Source: Subtercola boreus
GTDB taxonomy: Bacteria > Actinomycetota > Actinomycetes > Actinomycetales > Microbacteriaceae
DNA: 64,000 bases
Assembly (NCBI RefSeq): GCF_006716115.1
Contig: NZ_VFOO01000001.1
Location: forward strand, 3,596,001 to 3,660,000
Direction of reading: 5' to 3'
In this document: piece after piece, positions 7,712-15,619 of the stretch
Layout of the letters: each line of letters opens with the position of its first letter
Position numbering within the stretch: position 1 is the first letter of the stretch
The notes under the pieces: model-generated
What the model was told of the DNA's origin: nothing
The model's database searches: none
What the model saw: only the letters and a program-made list of their open reading frames with translations
Translations under genes and position numbers: made by a program

Positions 7712-7728
7712 AGGACCGAATCTGTCCT
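7712..7728. promoter_or_regulatory. Possible operator between WYL and VOC genes
   Basis: A short inverted repeat AGGAC (7712-7716) and GTCCT (7724-7728) sits in the divergent promoter region. Weak evidence; arms are only 5 bp. Confidence 0.3.
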
Positions 7729-7791
7729 AGACGGCTGGGAGAGTCGAGGTTGTCGGGGAGACACTCCGCACACTTCGAACAAGGAGAAACC

Positions 7792-8280
7792 ATGAGCATC
7801 CAGACGACCTCTCACCTCAACTTCCACGGCGAGGCACGGGCCGCACTCGAGTTCTACCAGTCCGTCTTCGGCGGCCAGCTCGTCATCGCCACGTACGGGG
7901 ACTTCGGGATGCCCGCGGATGCCCCGGGCGCCACGAACGTCGTCTTCGGGCAGGTCGAGAGCGACGGCGGCTTCCGGGTGATGGCGTACGACATTCCCGG
8001 CCAGCCCGACATCCCCGGTGGGCCCGACCGATCCGAGGGCGCGGACACGGCCGGCTCGACGCGCCGGGAGAACGGCGTGACCCTCACCGACCAGTCCTTC
8101 TTTCTGTCGGTGCGCGGTGAGACCCTGAAAGAAGTCATGGGCTACTGGGCGACCCTCTCGGTTGGCGGTGCGATCGTCGAACCGCTGGCGGCGTCGGCGT
8201 GGAGCCCCGGTTTCGGGATGCTCACCGACCGTTTCGGTGTGACCTGGATTCTCGACGTGGCGGCTCCGCGCACGGCCTGA
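7792..8280 (+). CDS. VOC family protein (PhnB/glyoxalase-like)
   Basis: A 162-residue protein of the PhnB-like branch of the vicinal oxygen chelate superfamily, marked by LNFHGEARAALEFYQSVFGGQLVIATYGDFG near the N-terminus and GFGMLTDRFGVTWILDV at the C-terminus. A central insertion (PGGPDRSEGADTAGSTRRENG) precedes VTLTDQSFFLSV. The ATG at 7792 has AAGGAG (7781-7786) at good distance. Proteins of this branch are often annotated as glyoxalase or antibiotic-resistance related, but their reactions are mostly unknown. The divergent WYL regulator probably controls it. Confidence 0.85.
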   Translation: MSIQTTSHLNFHGEARAALEFYQSVFGGQLVIATYGDFGMPADAPGATNVVFGQVESDGGFRVMAYDIPGQPDIPGGPDRSEGADTAGSTRRENGVTLTDQSFFLSVRGETLKEVMGYWATLSVGGAIVEPLAASAWSPGFGMLTDRFGVTWILDVAAPRTA

Positions 8281-8286
8281 CCTGGT

Positions 8287-9138
8287 TCAGCCGACGAGCA
8301 GGGCCGTCTTCGACAGCACATGGTCGTATGCGTCGATGGCCAGCGCTTTGGTGTCGCAGGCGATGTTGATCGAGACACCCTGTTCGAGGGCTGCGAAGGC
8401 GCGCGCGACGGCCACGTGGGGGCGCCCGCCGCTGTCGTTCCCGGCGAGGCGGCGGGTCTCCACGATGGCGTTGTCCTCGGGCTGGTCGAGGGTGATGTAG
8501 TCGTCATCGGCGAAGTCCGCGACATCCGAAGCCGAACTCGACGTGAGCGCAGCGAGGTAGCTGTCGGTCGTGGCGAGGTCGTCGCCTTTTGTGACGTCAA
8601 GTCCCGCGTCGAGGGCGCCCTCATGGAAGGTCGTCGTGCAGCGCCCGTCCGTGGAGGTGTAGACCCAGGTGCCGTCAGCCTTCGGCGTGGTGAGCTTCCA
8701 CAGGCTGTCGCCGAGCAGGCCGTCGCTGATGTGCGGCACGGTTCCGGAGCTGAGCGACGTTCCGGCATCGAAGGTGATGTCCGATGGTGCTGCCGGCGCG
8801 TACGGGTCCGCGCTCGGCGACGGCACCTCCGTGCTGCCCGGGCCACGGGCATCCGGAACCGGGCCGACGATCACGTTGCGGTGCCAGAAGCCTCCGGATG
8901 CCGCGGCGATCACGATCGCCAGGATCACCACCAGGGTCGTGAGCAGGCCGGCTGCCAGGCCGATGTACCCGATGACGATTCCCGCCACGGCGAACTCCCG
9001 GCCGCGCTCGCCGGTGCGCCGGATCTGCGAGAGCGCGATATGGCCGGTGATGACGGCCATGAGCGAGAGGAAGAAGGCGCTCACGAGCGAGAGGATCGCG
9101 AGCGCGTTCAGGCGGGGAGGCTGCTGCAGGGTGCTCAT
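8287..9138 (-). CDS. DUF4190 membrane protein with extracellular C-terminal domain
   Basis: A 283-residue protein. Residues 10-80 hold two membrane segments joined by a short cytoplasmic loop with GHIALSQIRRTGERGREFAVAGIVIGYIGL, the typical DUF4190 pattern. After the second segment a Pro/Ser-rich linker leads to an exported domain of about 170 residues (DSLWKLTTPKADGTWVYTSTDGRCTTTFHEG and onward) that I do not recognise. Two cysteines, in GRCTT and NIACDTK, could form a disulfide. On the minus strand TATCTT lies 6 nt before the ATG, suggesting a leaderless transcript. The gene ends 6 bp after the convergent VOC gene. Function unknown. Confidence 0.8.
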   Translation of the reverse strand: MSTLQQPPRLNALAILSLVSAFFLSLMAVITGHIALSQIRRTGERGREFAVAGIVIGYIGLAAGLLTTLVVILAIVIAAASGGFWHRNVIVGPVPDARGPGSTEVPSPSADPYAPAAPSDITFDAGTSLSSGTVPHISDGLLGDSLWKLTTPKADGTWVYTSTDGRCTTTFHEGALDAGLDVTKGDDLATTDSYLAALTSSSASDVADFADDDYITLDQPEDNAIVETRRLAGNDSGGRPHVAVARAFAALEQGVSINIACDTKALAIDAYDHVLSKTALLVG

Positions 9139-9144
9139 GGCCAA

Positions 9145-9150
9145 AAGATA
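9145..9150 (-). promoter_or_regulatory. -10 element (TATCTT) of DUF4190 gene
   Basis: TATCTT on the minus strand ends 6 nt before the ATG at 9138. Confidence 0.4.
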
Positions 9151-9397
9151 CACGCCTGAAACACGGCGGGTGGCCTCCGCGAAACACGATCCGCCTAGTC
9201 TTCTGAATGTCAACGATCCCGCGGGCCGTCGACCAGCGCTTCCGCCCGCTCTCCCGTCGTCTCGAGTCCGTACTGAGCCTCTTCTCCACAGGAGGGCCGG
9301 TTGCGGAGTTATCCACGAGAAAACCTCCGGAGGGCCAGATGGGCCGAATACACGTTTTAATGGACTCAAGGCAGATCTACGATGCCGGAGGCCCCGT
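9151..9397 (+). other. Intergenic promoter region of the ABC/monooxygenase operon
   Basis: No gene seen. It holds TTATCCACG (9309-9317), a one-mismatch DnaA-box-like site, and a CTTCTCCACAGGAGGGCCG segment (9282-9300) resembling one before the DUF222 gene. The operon start has a clear ribosome site, GGAGG at 9387-9391. No confident -35/-10 pair was picked. Confidence 0.4.
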
Positions 9398-10246
9398 ATG
9401 AGTACGACGCGAGTGAGCTCTTCACCCGACCAGATCGTCGTCAGCGACGCGCTCAAAATCTACGGCGGATCCGGCGGCTCGGCCGAGGTCACGGCTCTGT
9501 CGCATGTCGACCTCACGGTGGACCGCGGGCAGTTCGTGAGCATCATCGGCCCGTCGGGCTGCGGCAAGTCGACGCTGCTGCGCCTCATCGCGGGGCTCGA
9601 GAGAGCTGATTCGGGCGACGTCTCGGTGTTCGGCGCCGACCCCGACCAGGCCTGCGCGGCCAAGATGATCGGTTTCGTGCCGCAGGTCCCAGCCCTGCTG
9701 CCGTGGCTCTCGGTCGTCGGCAATGTCACGCTGCCGTCGAAGGTCAACAGGCGGGCGGATGCCCTGCGGCGCACTCTCCCGGGACACGTGCACCGTGAAC
9801 CTGCCGACCCCCGCAGCCTGCTCGCGAAGATCGGGCTCGGCGACTCGCTCGACCGCCTGCCCCACCAGCTCTCGGGCGGGATGCAGCAGCGCGTGGCGAT
9901 CGCCCGGGCGTTCGCGATCCAGGCCGATGTGCTGCTGATGGACGAACCGTTCTCTGCCCTCGACGAGTTCACGCGGGAGGCGATCCAGGTGCAGCTCCTC
10001 GAACTCTGGGAGCAGATGCGCACCACCGTCGTCTTCGTGACGCACTCCGTCTCCGAGGCGGTCGTGCTGAGCGACAAGGTCGTGGTGATGTCGGCGCGTC
10101 CCGGCCGGATCGAGGCCGTGGTCGACATCGACCTGCCGCGTCCGAGGCGCCAGGGCCTGCTCGAGTCGTCGGCCATGCACGAATACGAGGACCTCATCCG
10201 CGGCAAGCTCCAGACCGCCTGGGCCGCAGGACCGGTGACGCGATGA
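9398..10246 (+). CDS. ABC transporter ATP-binding protein (SsuB/TauB-like)
   Basis: A 282-residue importer ATPase. It has Walker A GPSGCGKST (near residue 50), a Q-loop in FVPQVPALLPWLSV, signature LSGGMQQR, Walker B VLLMDEP and the switch histidine in FVTHSV. The Q-loop and the DIDLPRPR segment near the end match the nitrate/sulfonate/bicarbonate import family. The ATG at 9398 was preferred over much earlier in-frame starts because GGAGG sits 6 nt before it and the family N-terminus begins here. It overlaps the permease gene by ATGA, so translation is coupled. It energises import of the compound bound by the lipoprotein at 11286. Confidence 0.95.
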   Translation: MSTTRVSSSPDQIVVSDALKIYGGSGGSAEVTALSHVDLTVDRGQFVSIIGPSGCGKSTLLRLIAGLERADSGDVSVFGADPDQACAAKMIGFVPQVPALLPWLSVVGNVTLPSKVNRRADALRRTLPGHVHREPADPRSLLAKIGLGDSLDRLPHQLSGGMQQRVAIARAFAIQADVLLMDEPFSALDEFTREAIQVQLLELWEQMRTTVVFVTHSVSEAVVLSDKVVVMSARPGRIEAVVDIDLPRPRRQGLLESSAMHEYEDLIRGKLQTAWAAGPVTR

Positions 10247-11166
10247 CGAGCCACGCTGTCAGGAACGACGCAGCGAAGAGCGATGCCGCGAAGAACGCTG
10301 CCCTGCCGCTCGACACCACCGACACCGCACTCGCCACCGCATCGATCGCGGCCGGAACGGTGGTCGCGACATCCGCTCGGCGCCGCACTCCCAGCCGGTC
10401 GGTGCTCCGCCCGACGATCTGGCTGCCCGTGGTCGTTGCGCTGCTCGTGGCCGGCGTGCTGTGGGAACTCATCGCGATCAACAACACGTACCTGCTGCCG
10501 CGGCTCGGGATGATCGGCCAGGCCATCGTCACCCAGCCCGCGTTCTACCTCGAGAACGCCTGGGTCACGTTGTCGGAGGCCCTGATCGGGCTGGTGATCG
10601 GCTTCGTCGCCGCGTTCGTCGTGGCGGTGATCGTGACGGAGTCGGGCATCCTCCGCCGGGCGATCATGCCGCTCGCCGTCGTGCTGAACGTGACGCCGGT
10701 CGTCGCGATCGCGCCCGCGCTGGTCGTCGCGTTCGGCTTCGGGCCGGCGCCGAAACTGATCGTGACCGCCCTCATCACGTTCTTCCCGATCCTGATGAAT
10801 GTGATCACCGGGTTGAACTCGGTGTCGCCGCCGATCCTGCAGGTGTTCGCCACCTTGAGGGCTTCACGGCTCGAAGTGCTGACGCGCCTCCGGCTGCCGT
10901 CGAGCCTGCCGTTCGTGTTCGCTGCGCTGAAGGTCGTCTTCCCGCTGTCGATCGTCGGCGCGGTGGTCGCCGAGTTCTCGGCCCCGGGCGCCGCCAAGGG
11001 GCTCGGCACCGTGATCAGCGTGGCGTCATCCAACTCCCGCCTGGCGGTGGTCTACGCGGCCATCCTGTGCCTCGCGATCATGGGCGCCGTGCTGCTGTTC
11101 CTTGTGACCCTGCTCGAGAAGCGTGTTCTGCGCTGGCACGAATCGCAGCTGCTCAAGCGCGGCTGA
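10243..11166 (+). CDS. ABC transporter permease (SsuC/TauC-like)
   Basis: A 307-residue inner-membrane permease with about six membrane segments after a 60-residue hydrophilic N-terminus. The cytoplasmic coupling loop is ATLRASRLEVLTRLRLPSSLPFVFAALKV, matching the EAA-type loop of BPD_transp_1 permeases of the sulfonate/nitrate/thiamine-precursor group. The ATG overlaps the ATPase stop (ATGA). Partner of the ATPase at 9398 and the binding lipoprotein at 11286. Confidence 0.95.
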   Translation: MTSHAVRNDAAKSDAAKNAALPLDTTDTALATASIAAGTVVATSARRRTPSRSVLRPTIWLPVVVALLVAGVLWELIAINNTYLLPRLGMIGQAIVTQPAFYLENAWVTLSEALIGLVIGFVAAFVVAVIVTESGILRRAIMPLAVVLNVTPVVAIAPALVVAFGFGPAPKLIVTALITFFPILMNVITGLNSVSPPILQVFATLRASRLEVLTRLRLPSSLPFVFAALKVVFPLSIVGAVVAEFSAPGAAKGLGTVISVASSNSRLAVVYAAILCLAIMGAVLLFLVTLLEKRVLRWHESQLLKRG

Positions 11167-11285
11167 GCATCCGTTCTCCGTACTCCTTCGCCCCGGGCAT
11201 CCGCCCGCCCCTGTCTCCACCCGCACCATCGCACGAGTTCCACAGCACCCGTTCGTCTCCCCCATCCCCGAATCAGGAGTCAGAT

Positions 11286-12392
11286 ATGCCCACCCGACGT
11301 ACCTCCCGCCTCACAATTGCTGCGACACTCGTCGCTGCTGCTGCCGTAGCGCTCTCCGGATGCTCGAGCTCAGGCACCGCGACATCCACCCCGGCGGCGT
11401 CCGCGGCCAGCGCGATCTCGGCCGACCGTTGCGCCACCAACAAGGCCGCGGGCACGATCACGTACATCACGGGCTTCCAGTACCAGGCGTCGGCCTCGAT
11501 CCTCGACATCCTCGCGGCGAAACAGCTCGGCTACTTCGATGCGCTCTGCCTCGACGTCGAAATCCAGCCCGGGACCGGTGACACAGCCGGAAATGCGCAG
11601 CTGGTCGCCGCGGGCACCGCGACCATCACCGACCTCGGCGGCGACGCCGACCTCCTGCTCGCCCAGTCGAACGGGGTGAACGTGACGGGGATCGCCACCT
11701 ATGGGCAGGTGCCGATCACCACGCTGATGACCGGCACGAGCATCACCGACCTCAAGCAGCTCGAAGGCACGACTCTCGGCCAGAAGGGCCAGCTGCCACC
11801 CGAAATCAACGCGATGCTGGTCGCCAACGGTGTGGATGTCGCGAAGATCAACCAGGTCGTCGTGGGCTACGACCCGACCATCCTGCCGCGGGGCCAGGTG
11901 CAGTCGCTCACCGGCTACAAGTCGAACGAGCCGCTCACGCTGAAGGCCGACGGTGACGACGTGAAGCTCTGGAACCCCGAGGACTACGACATTCCGGGCA
12001 CCTTCGGCACCGTCGCGGCGAACCCGGCGTTCGTCAGTGCGAACAAGACGGCCACGGAGGACTTCCTCCGCGCTGCCTTCCACGCGTACACCTACTGCGA
12101 GACCAACGCGTCGGAGTGCGTCGGCTACGCTGCGGCCCTCGCCGGTGGCGGGGCCAGTTACGACGTCGACCACAACGTCGAGGTCTGGCAGACCGAGACC
12201 GGTCTCGTGAAGAGCTCGCAGCCGGCCGGCACGCCGCTCGGCTCGCTGAACACCGACCTGATGGCCAAGGAGATCTCGTTCCTCGTCGACAGCAAGCAGC
12301 TCAGTACGGCACCCGACGTGACGGCATTCACCGATCCCTCGATCGTGTCGGCGATCTACAACGGCACCGAGCTCATCTGGCCGGCGCCGTAA
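11286..12392 (+). CDS. NMT1/SsuA-like substrate-binding lipoprotein
   Basis: A 368-residue binding protein. The signal peptide ends in a lipobox (ALSGC, Cys at about residue 25), so it is lipid-anchored outside the membrane. The mature part follows the NMT1/SsuA pattern: ITYITGFQYQASASILDILAAKQLGYFDALCLDVEIQPGTGDTAGNAQLVAAGTATITDLG. Family members bind sulfonates, nitrate, bicarbonate or thiamine-pyrimidine precursors; this one cannot be assigned. AGGAG (11275-11279) lies 6 nt before the ATG. With the two genes upstream it forms a complete importer, followed by two flavin monooxygenases and an amidohydrolase-type enzyme that probably act on the imported compound. Confidence 0.92.
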   Translation: MPTRRTSRLTIAATLVAAAAVALSGCSSSGTATSTPAASAASAISADRCATNKAAGTITYITGFQYQASASILDILAAKQLGYFDALCLDVEIQPGTGDTAGNAQLVAAGTATITDLGGDADLLLAQSNGVNVTGIATYGQVPITTLMTGTSITDLKQLEGTTLGQKGQLPPEINAMLVANGVDVAKINQVVVGYDPTILPRGQVQSLTGYKSNEPLTLKADGDDVKLWNPEDYDIPGTFGTVAANPAFVSANKTATEDFLRAAFHAYTYCETNASECVGYAAALAGGGASYDVDHNVEVWQTETGLVKSSQPAGTPLGSLNTDLMAKEISFLVDSKQLSTAPDVTAFTDPSIVSAIYNGTELIWPAP

Positions 12393-12411
12393 CCGCCGGC
12401 GCCCACCGCAG

Positions 12412-12443
12412 CCAGCACACGCAGCATCCAGCACACGCAGCAT
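12412..12443. repeat. Two exact 16-bp tandem copies between operon genes
   Basis: CCAGCACACGCAGCAT occurs twice in a row (12412-12427, 12428-12443) plus a partial CCAG, between the binding-protein stop and the ribosome site of the RutA-like gene. Confidence 0.9.
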
Positions 12444-12465
12444 CCAGAACCAAGGAGCTCCACCC

Positions 12466-13638
12466 GTGAAAGACCGCGAATACGGCATCTTCCTGCCGAT
12501 CGGCAACGGCGGGTGGGTGATGTCGACCACGGCACCCCACCCCCAGGCGACCTACGACTACAACCGCAGGGCGGCCGTGCTGGCTGAGGAGAACGACTTC
12601 GACTTCATCATGTCGATGGCGAAGTGGCGCGGCTACGGCGGTACCACCGACCACTGGGGCCAGACGCTCGAGTCGATCACGTTGATGGCCGCTCTCGCCG
12701 AGGCGACCACCCGGGTGAAGATCTGGGCGACCGTGCACACGAACCTCATCCATCCGGCCGTCGCGGCGAAGATGTTCACGACGCTCGACCAGATCAGCAA
12801 CGGTCGTTCGGGCATGAACATCGTCGTCGGTGCGTACGCCAAGGAATTCGAGCAGATGGGCCAGTGGCGGAGCGACTTCGACCACGACACGCGCTACCGC
12901 TACACCGAGGAGTGGGTCGAGGTGATCGAACGGCTCTGGGCCGAGGACTCTGTGACGCACCACGGCGAGTTCTTCACGCTCGACGACTGCGAGTCGCGGC
13001 CGCACCCGGCCGTGCATCCGACGCTCATCAGCGCAGGGCGCTCTCCGCGGGGGCTCGACTTCCAGTCGAAACGGGTCGACGGGTCGTTCCTCACGGCGGC
13101 TGACATGCCCGGGCTCCTCCAGAACAGCCTCGAGGTGAAGGAACTGGCCGCTGCGCAGGGCCGCGAGATCAAGACGTATTCGATGCTCACGGTTGTGATG
13201 GACGAGACGGATGCCCGGGCCGAGGCTCGCTTCCGGGAGTACGGCCGCGGTGTCGACACGGAGGCGATCGTGAACATGAAGCTCTCCTGGGGCCTGCCGC
13301 TCGACAAGGCGATGTCGATGAGTGCCGACAAGCCGGAGTTCGAGGCGTTCCAGACCGCCGTGGTCACGGGTTCGCCCGAGACGGTGCACGAGCGTATCGA
13401 CGAACTGATGGAGGCGTCGGACATCGACGGGCTGATGATCATCTTCCCCGAATACCACGACGATCTGCCGCCGTTCGGCGAGCAGGTCATGCCGAAGCTG
13501 CGCGGCGAGCGGACGGCCGGTGGCCCGTCGGCCGCTTCGACGCCTGCGGCATCCGACGCATCCGGCATATCCGACACGGCAGGCACCGCCGGCACGGCCG
13601 GTCTGCTCGCGTCGTTCGACGAACGGATGTCGCTGTGA
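12466..13638 (+). CDS. RutA-like FMNH2-dependent monooxygenase (luciferase family)
   Basis: A 390-residue luciferase-like TIM-barrel monooxygenase. The N-terminus GIFLPIGNGGW (residues 7-17) and the following FDFIMSMAKWRGYGGTTDHWGQTLESITLMAALAEATTRVKIWATV closely follow pyrimidine oxygenase RutA, which opens the uracil ring using FMNH2 and O2. The barrel end is GLMIIFPEYHDDLPPFGEQVMPKL, followed by a 40-residue Ala/Ser/Gly tail. Start is GTG with AAGGAG (12452-12457) upstream. The next gene is an isochorismatase-family hydrolase, the same order as rutA-rutB, but rutC, rutD, rutE, rutF and rutG are absent and the transporter is of ABC type, so the substrate is probably not simply uracil. Family call is firm, substrate open. 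Confidence 0.88.
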   Translation: MKDREYGIFLPIGNGGWVMSTTAPHPQATYDYNRRAAVLAEENDFDFIMSMAKWRGYGGTTDHWGQTLESITLMAALAEATTRVKIWATVHTNLIHPAVAAKMFTTLDQISNGRSGMNIVVGAYAKEFEQMGQWRSDFDHDTRYRYTEEWVEVIERLWAEDSVTHHGEFFTLDDCESRPHPAVHPTLISAGRSPRGLDFQSKRVDGSFLTAADMPGLLQNSLEVKELAAAQGREIKTYSMLTVVMDETDARAEARFREYGRGVDTEAIVNMKLSWGLPLDKAMSMSADKPEFEAFQTAVVTGSPETVHERIDELMEASDIDGLMIIFPEYHDDLPPFGEQVMPKLRGERTAGGPSAASTPAASDASGISDTAGTAGTAGLLASFDERMSL

Positions 13639-14291
13639 GCGACGGTCTGCGGGAGCGGCAGTTCGCGGCCCTCGTCACGCCCGGCCGGACCGGCGCTCTG
13701 CTGGTCGTCGACGTTCAGCGGTCGTTCGCCGACCCCGACTACCTGCCCTGGGTCGAACCCGACTACCTCCCGGTGATCGCGCAGACGGTCGTCTCCGTGG
13801 CCGCGCTCGTCGACGAAGCCCGCGCGCTCGGAACGCCGGTGATCTGGATTCAGCTCGGCCAGAGTGCCGACCGCCCGTGGACCTCGTCGCTCTGGCTCCG
13901 CGACATCTCCGCCGGCGAGCCCTGGCCGACCGCCGACGAGCCCTGCGTCCTCGGCACCCCCGGGGCGGAATGGTTCGGCATGGCACCGGCAGAGGGTGAA
14001 CTCGTGATCACGAAGCGCGGCTACAGCGGATTCTTCGGAACCACCCTCGAGAACGAACTGCACGAGCGGGGCATCGACTGGGTGACCGTCGTCGGGCTCA
14101 CCATCGACTGCTGCGTCGACGCGACCGCCCGTGATGCATTCCAGGGCGGCTGGCCCGTCCTGGTTCCGTCGGATGCCACCGCCGCCTACGATGCCGAGCT
14201 GCAGGCGAACTCCCTGGCGAACGTTGCGCTCAACTGCGGGGTCGTCGTGACCTCGGCCGACGTCGTCGGGCTGTGGAGGCTCGCCTCGTGA
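13635..14291 (+). CDS. Isochorismatase-family cysteine hydrolase (RutB-like)
   Basis: A 218-residue member of the isochorismatase/nicotinamidase fold. The catalytic triad is visible: Asp26 (VVDVQRS), Lys127 (VITKRGYSGFF) and Cys160 (GLTIDCCVDAT). Active-site cysteine members cleave amides, ureas or carbamates; RutB hydrolyses ureidoacrylate from the RutA step. The GTG start overlaps the TGA of the RutA-like gene (GTGA), so the two are translationally coupled. It probably hydrolyses the amide or ureido product made by the upstream oxygenase. Substrate not known. Confidence 0.9.
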   Translation: MSDGLRERQFAALVTPGRTGALLVVDVQRSFADPDYLPWVEPDYLPVIAQTVVSVAALVDEARALGTPVIWIQLGQSADRPWTSSLWLRDISAGEPWPTADEPCVLGTPGAEWFGMAPAEGELVITKRGYSGFFGTTLENELHERGIDWVTVVGLTIDCCVDATARDAFQGGWPVLVPSDATAAYDAELQANSLANVALNCGVVVTSADVVGLWRLAS

Positions 14292-15619
14292 GCATGCACC
14301 TGGCCTTCGACCTCTCCTTCACCCACACCGAAGGCAAGTGGGCAAGCGCCGGTTCGTGGGAGGGCCGGACATATCCCGATGTGCGCATGTTCCAGGAGCT
14401 CGCCGTTCTCGCGGAGCGCGGCGGCATCGACATGCTCTTCTTCGGCGACGGCACCAGCATTCCTGACACCTGGGAGGGTTCGATGGACGCGGCCGTGAAG
14501 TGGGGCATCCAGTGGCCTCGCCAGGACATGAGCCCGTATATCGCCGCTATGGCGCAGGTGACTTCGCACGTCGGCTTCGGGCTGACATATTCCTCGACAT
14601 TCATGCATCCCTACTACGTGGCCCGGCTGCTCAACTCGCTCGACCACGTCACCGGCGGGCGCATCGCCTTCAATGTGGTCGGGTCGACGCGGGTCTCGGA
14701 TGCTGCGAACTACGGTTTCGACGGACTGCCCCCGCACAGCGAGCGGTACGACCGCATGGAGGAGTTCATGGCCGTCTGCGCCGCCCTCTGGGACTCTGTG
14801 GACTCCTCGGCGATCGTCGCCGACCGCTCCACCGGGGTCTTCGGCAACCCGGCGGGCGTGCACCGCATCGACCACCGCGGCCCGCACTTCGCGGTGCAGG
14901 GACCCCTCAATTCGGTGCCGAGCCCCCAGGGGCATCCCGTCGTCGTGCAGGCCGGTTCGTCACCGCGCGGGATCGCGGCATCCGCCCAGTTCGCCGACAT
15001 CATCTTCGGCATCGGCGGGCACCTCACCTCGCAGCAGCGGCACCGCTCTGCTCTGGATGCCGCACTCCTCGCTGCCGGGCGGGATCCCGAGCGCGTGGGG
15101 ATCCTCTGGGCGGTCCAGGTCATCCTCGGCCGCACCGCCGACGAGGCCGCCGCCCGCAAGCAGGCCATGCTCGACGTCTGGAGCCACGACGCGGTCGGCG
15201 CCTACCTCTCGTACAACAGCGGATTCGACTTCTCGACCCTCGCGTCGTCGTTCCAGCTGACGGATGTGGCCGACCAGATCCGGCTCGCCGAAGGCACCCA
15301 GGCCGGATTCGTGCAGCTCGTGATCGATGAGGTCGGAGAAGACGCACGGATGTCGCGGGACGAGTTCTTCGAACGCGGCTGGCGCTACGCGACCGGGTAC
15401 GACCAGACGTATGCGGGCACGGCCGCTTCCGTTGCGGACGAGCTGGAGGCGAACTTCGAGGCGACCGGCTCGCGCGGCGGGTTCATGATCGCGAACCCGC
15501 TCTCGACGCCGTCGTCGCTCGCCGACGTGGTGGAGTTGCTCGCACCCGAACTCCGCCGGCGCGGTGCGGTCGGGCCCGCCTACCCCGGCGGGACCCTCCG
15601 CGAGAACCTGCTCGCGTGA
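14288..15619 (+). CDS. NtaA/SnaA/DszA-family FMNH2-dependent monooxygenase
   Basis: A 443-residue luciferase-like monooxygenase of the larger NtaA/SnaA/DszA branch, with LAFDLSFTHTEGKWASAGSWEGRTYPD at the N-terminus, the DMLFFGDGT segment, MAQVTSHVGFGLTYSSTFMHPYYVARLLNSLDHVTGGRIAFNVVGS, and VVVQAGSSPRGI. Known relatives oxidise nitrilotriacetate, EDTA, pristinamycin precursors and dibenzothiophene sulfone, cutting C-N or C-S bonds. The GTG at 14288 is chosen because it forms a GTGA overlap with the hydrolase stop; an ATG at 14294 is the alternative. It needs a separate flavin reductase, not encoded in this operon; those at 2279 and 2858 could serve. Confidence 0.88.
   Translation: MSMHLAFDLSFTHTEGKWASAGSWEGRTYPDVRMFQELAVLAERGGIDMLFFGDGTSIPDTWEGSMDAAVKWGIQWPRQDMSPYIAAMAQVTSHVGFGLTYSSTFMHPYYVARLLNSLDHVTGGRIAFNVVGSTRVSDAANYGFDGLPPHSERYDRMEEFMAVCAALWDSVDSSAIVADRSTGVFGNPAGVHRIDHRGPHFAVQGPLNSVPSPQGHPVVVQAGSSPRGIAASAQFADIIFGIGGHLTSQQRHRSALDAALLAAGRDPERVGILWAVQVILGRTADEAAARKQAMLDVWSHDAVGAYLSYNSGFDFSTLASSFQLTDVADQIRLAEGTQAGFVQLVIDEVGEDARMSRDEFFERGWRYATGYDQTYAGTAASVADELEANFEATGSRGGFMIANPLSTPSSLADVVELLAPELRRRGAVGPAYPGGTLRENLLA

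Noticed and set aside
12466-14291. Canonical rut pyrimidine operon
   Set aside because: Only RutA- and RutB-like genes are present; rutC, rutD, rutE, rutF and the RutG permease are absent.
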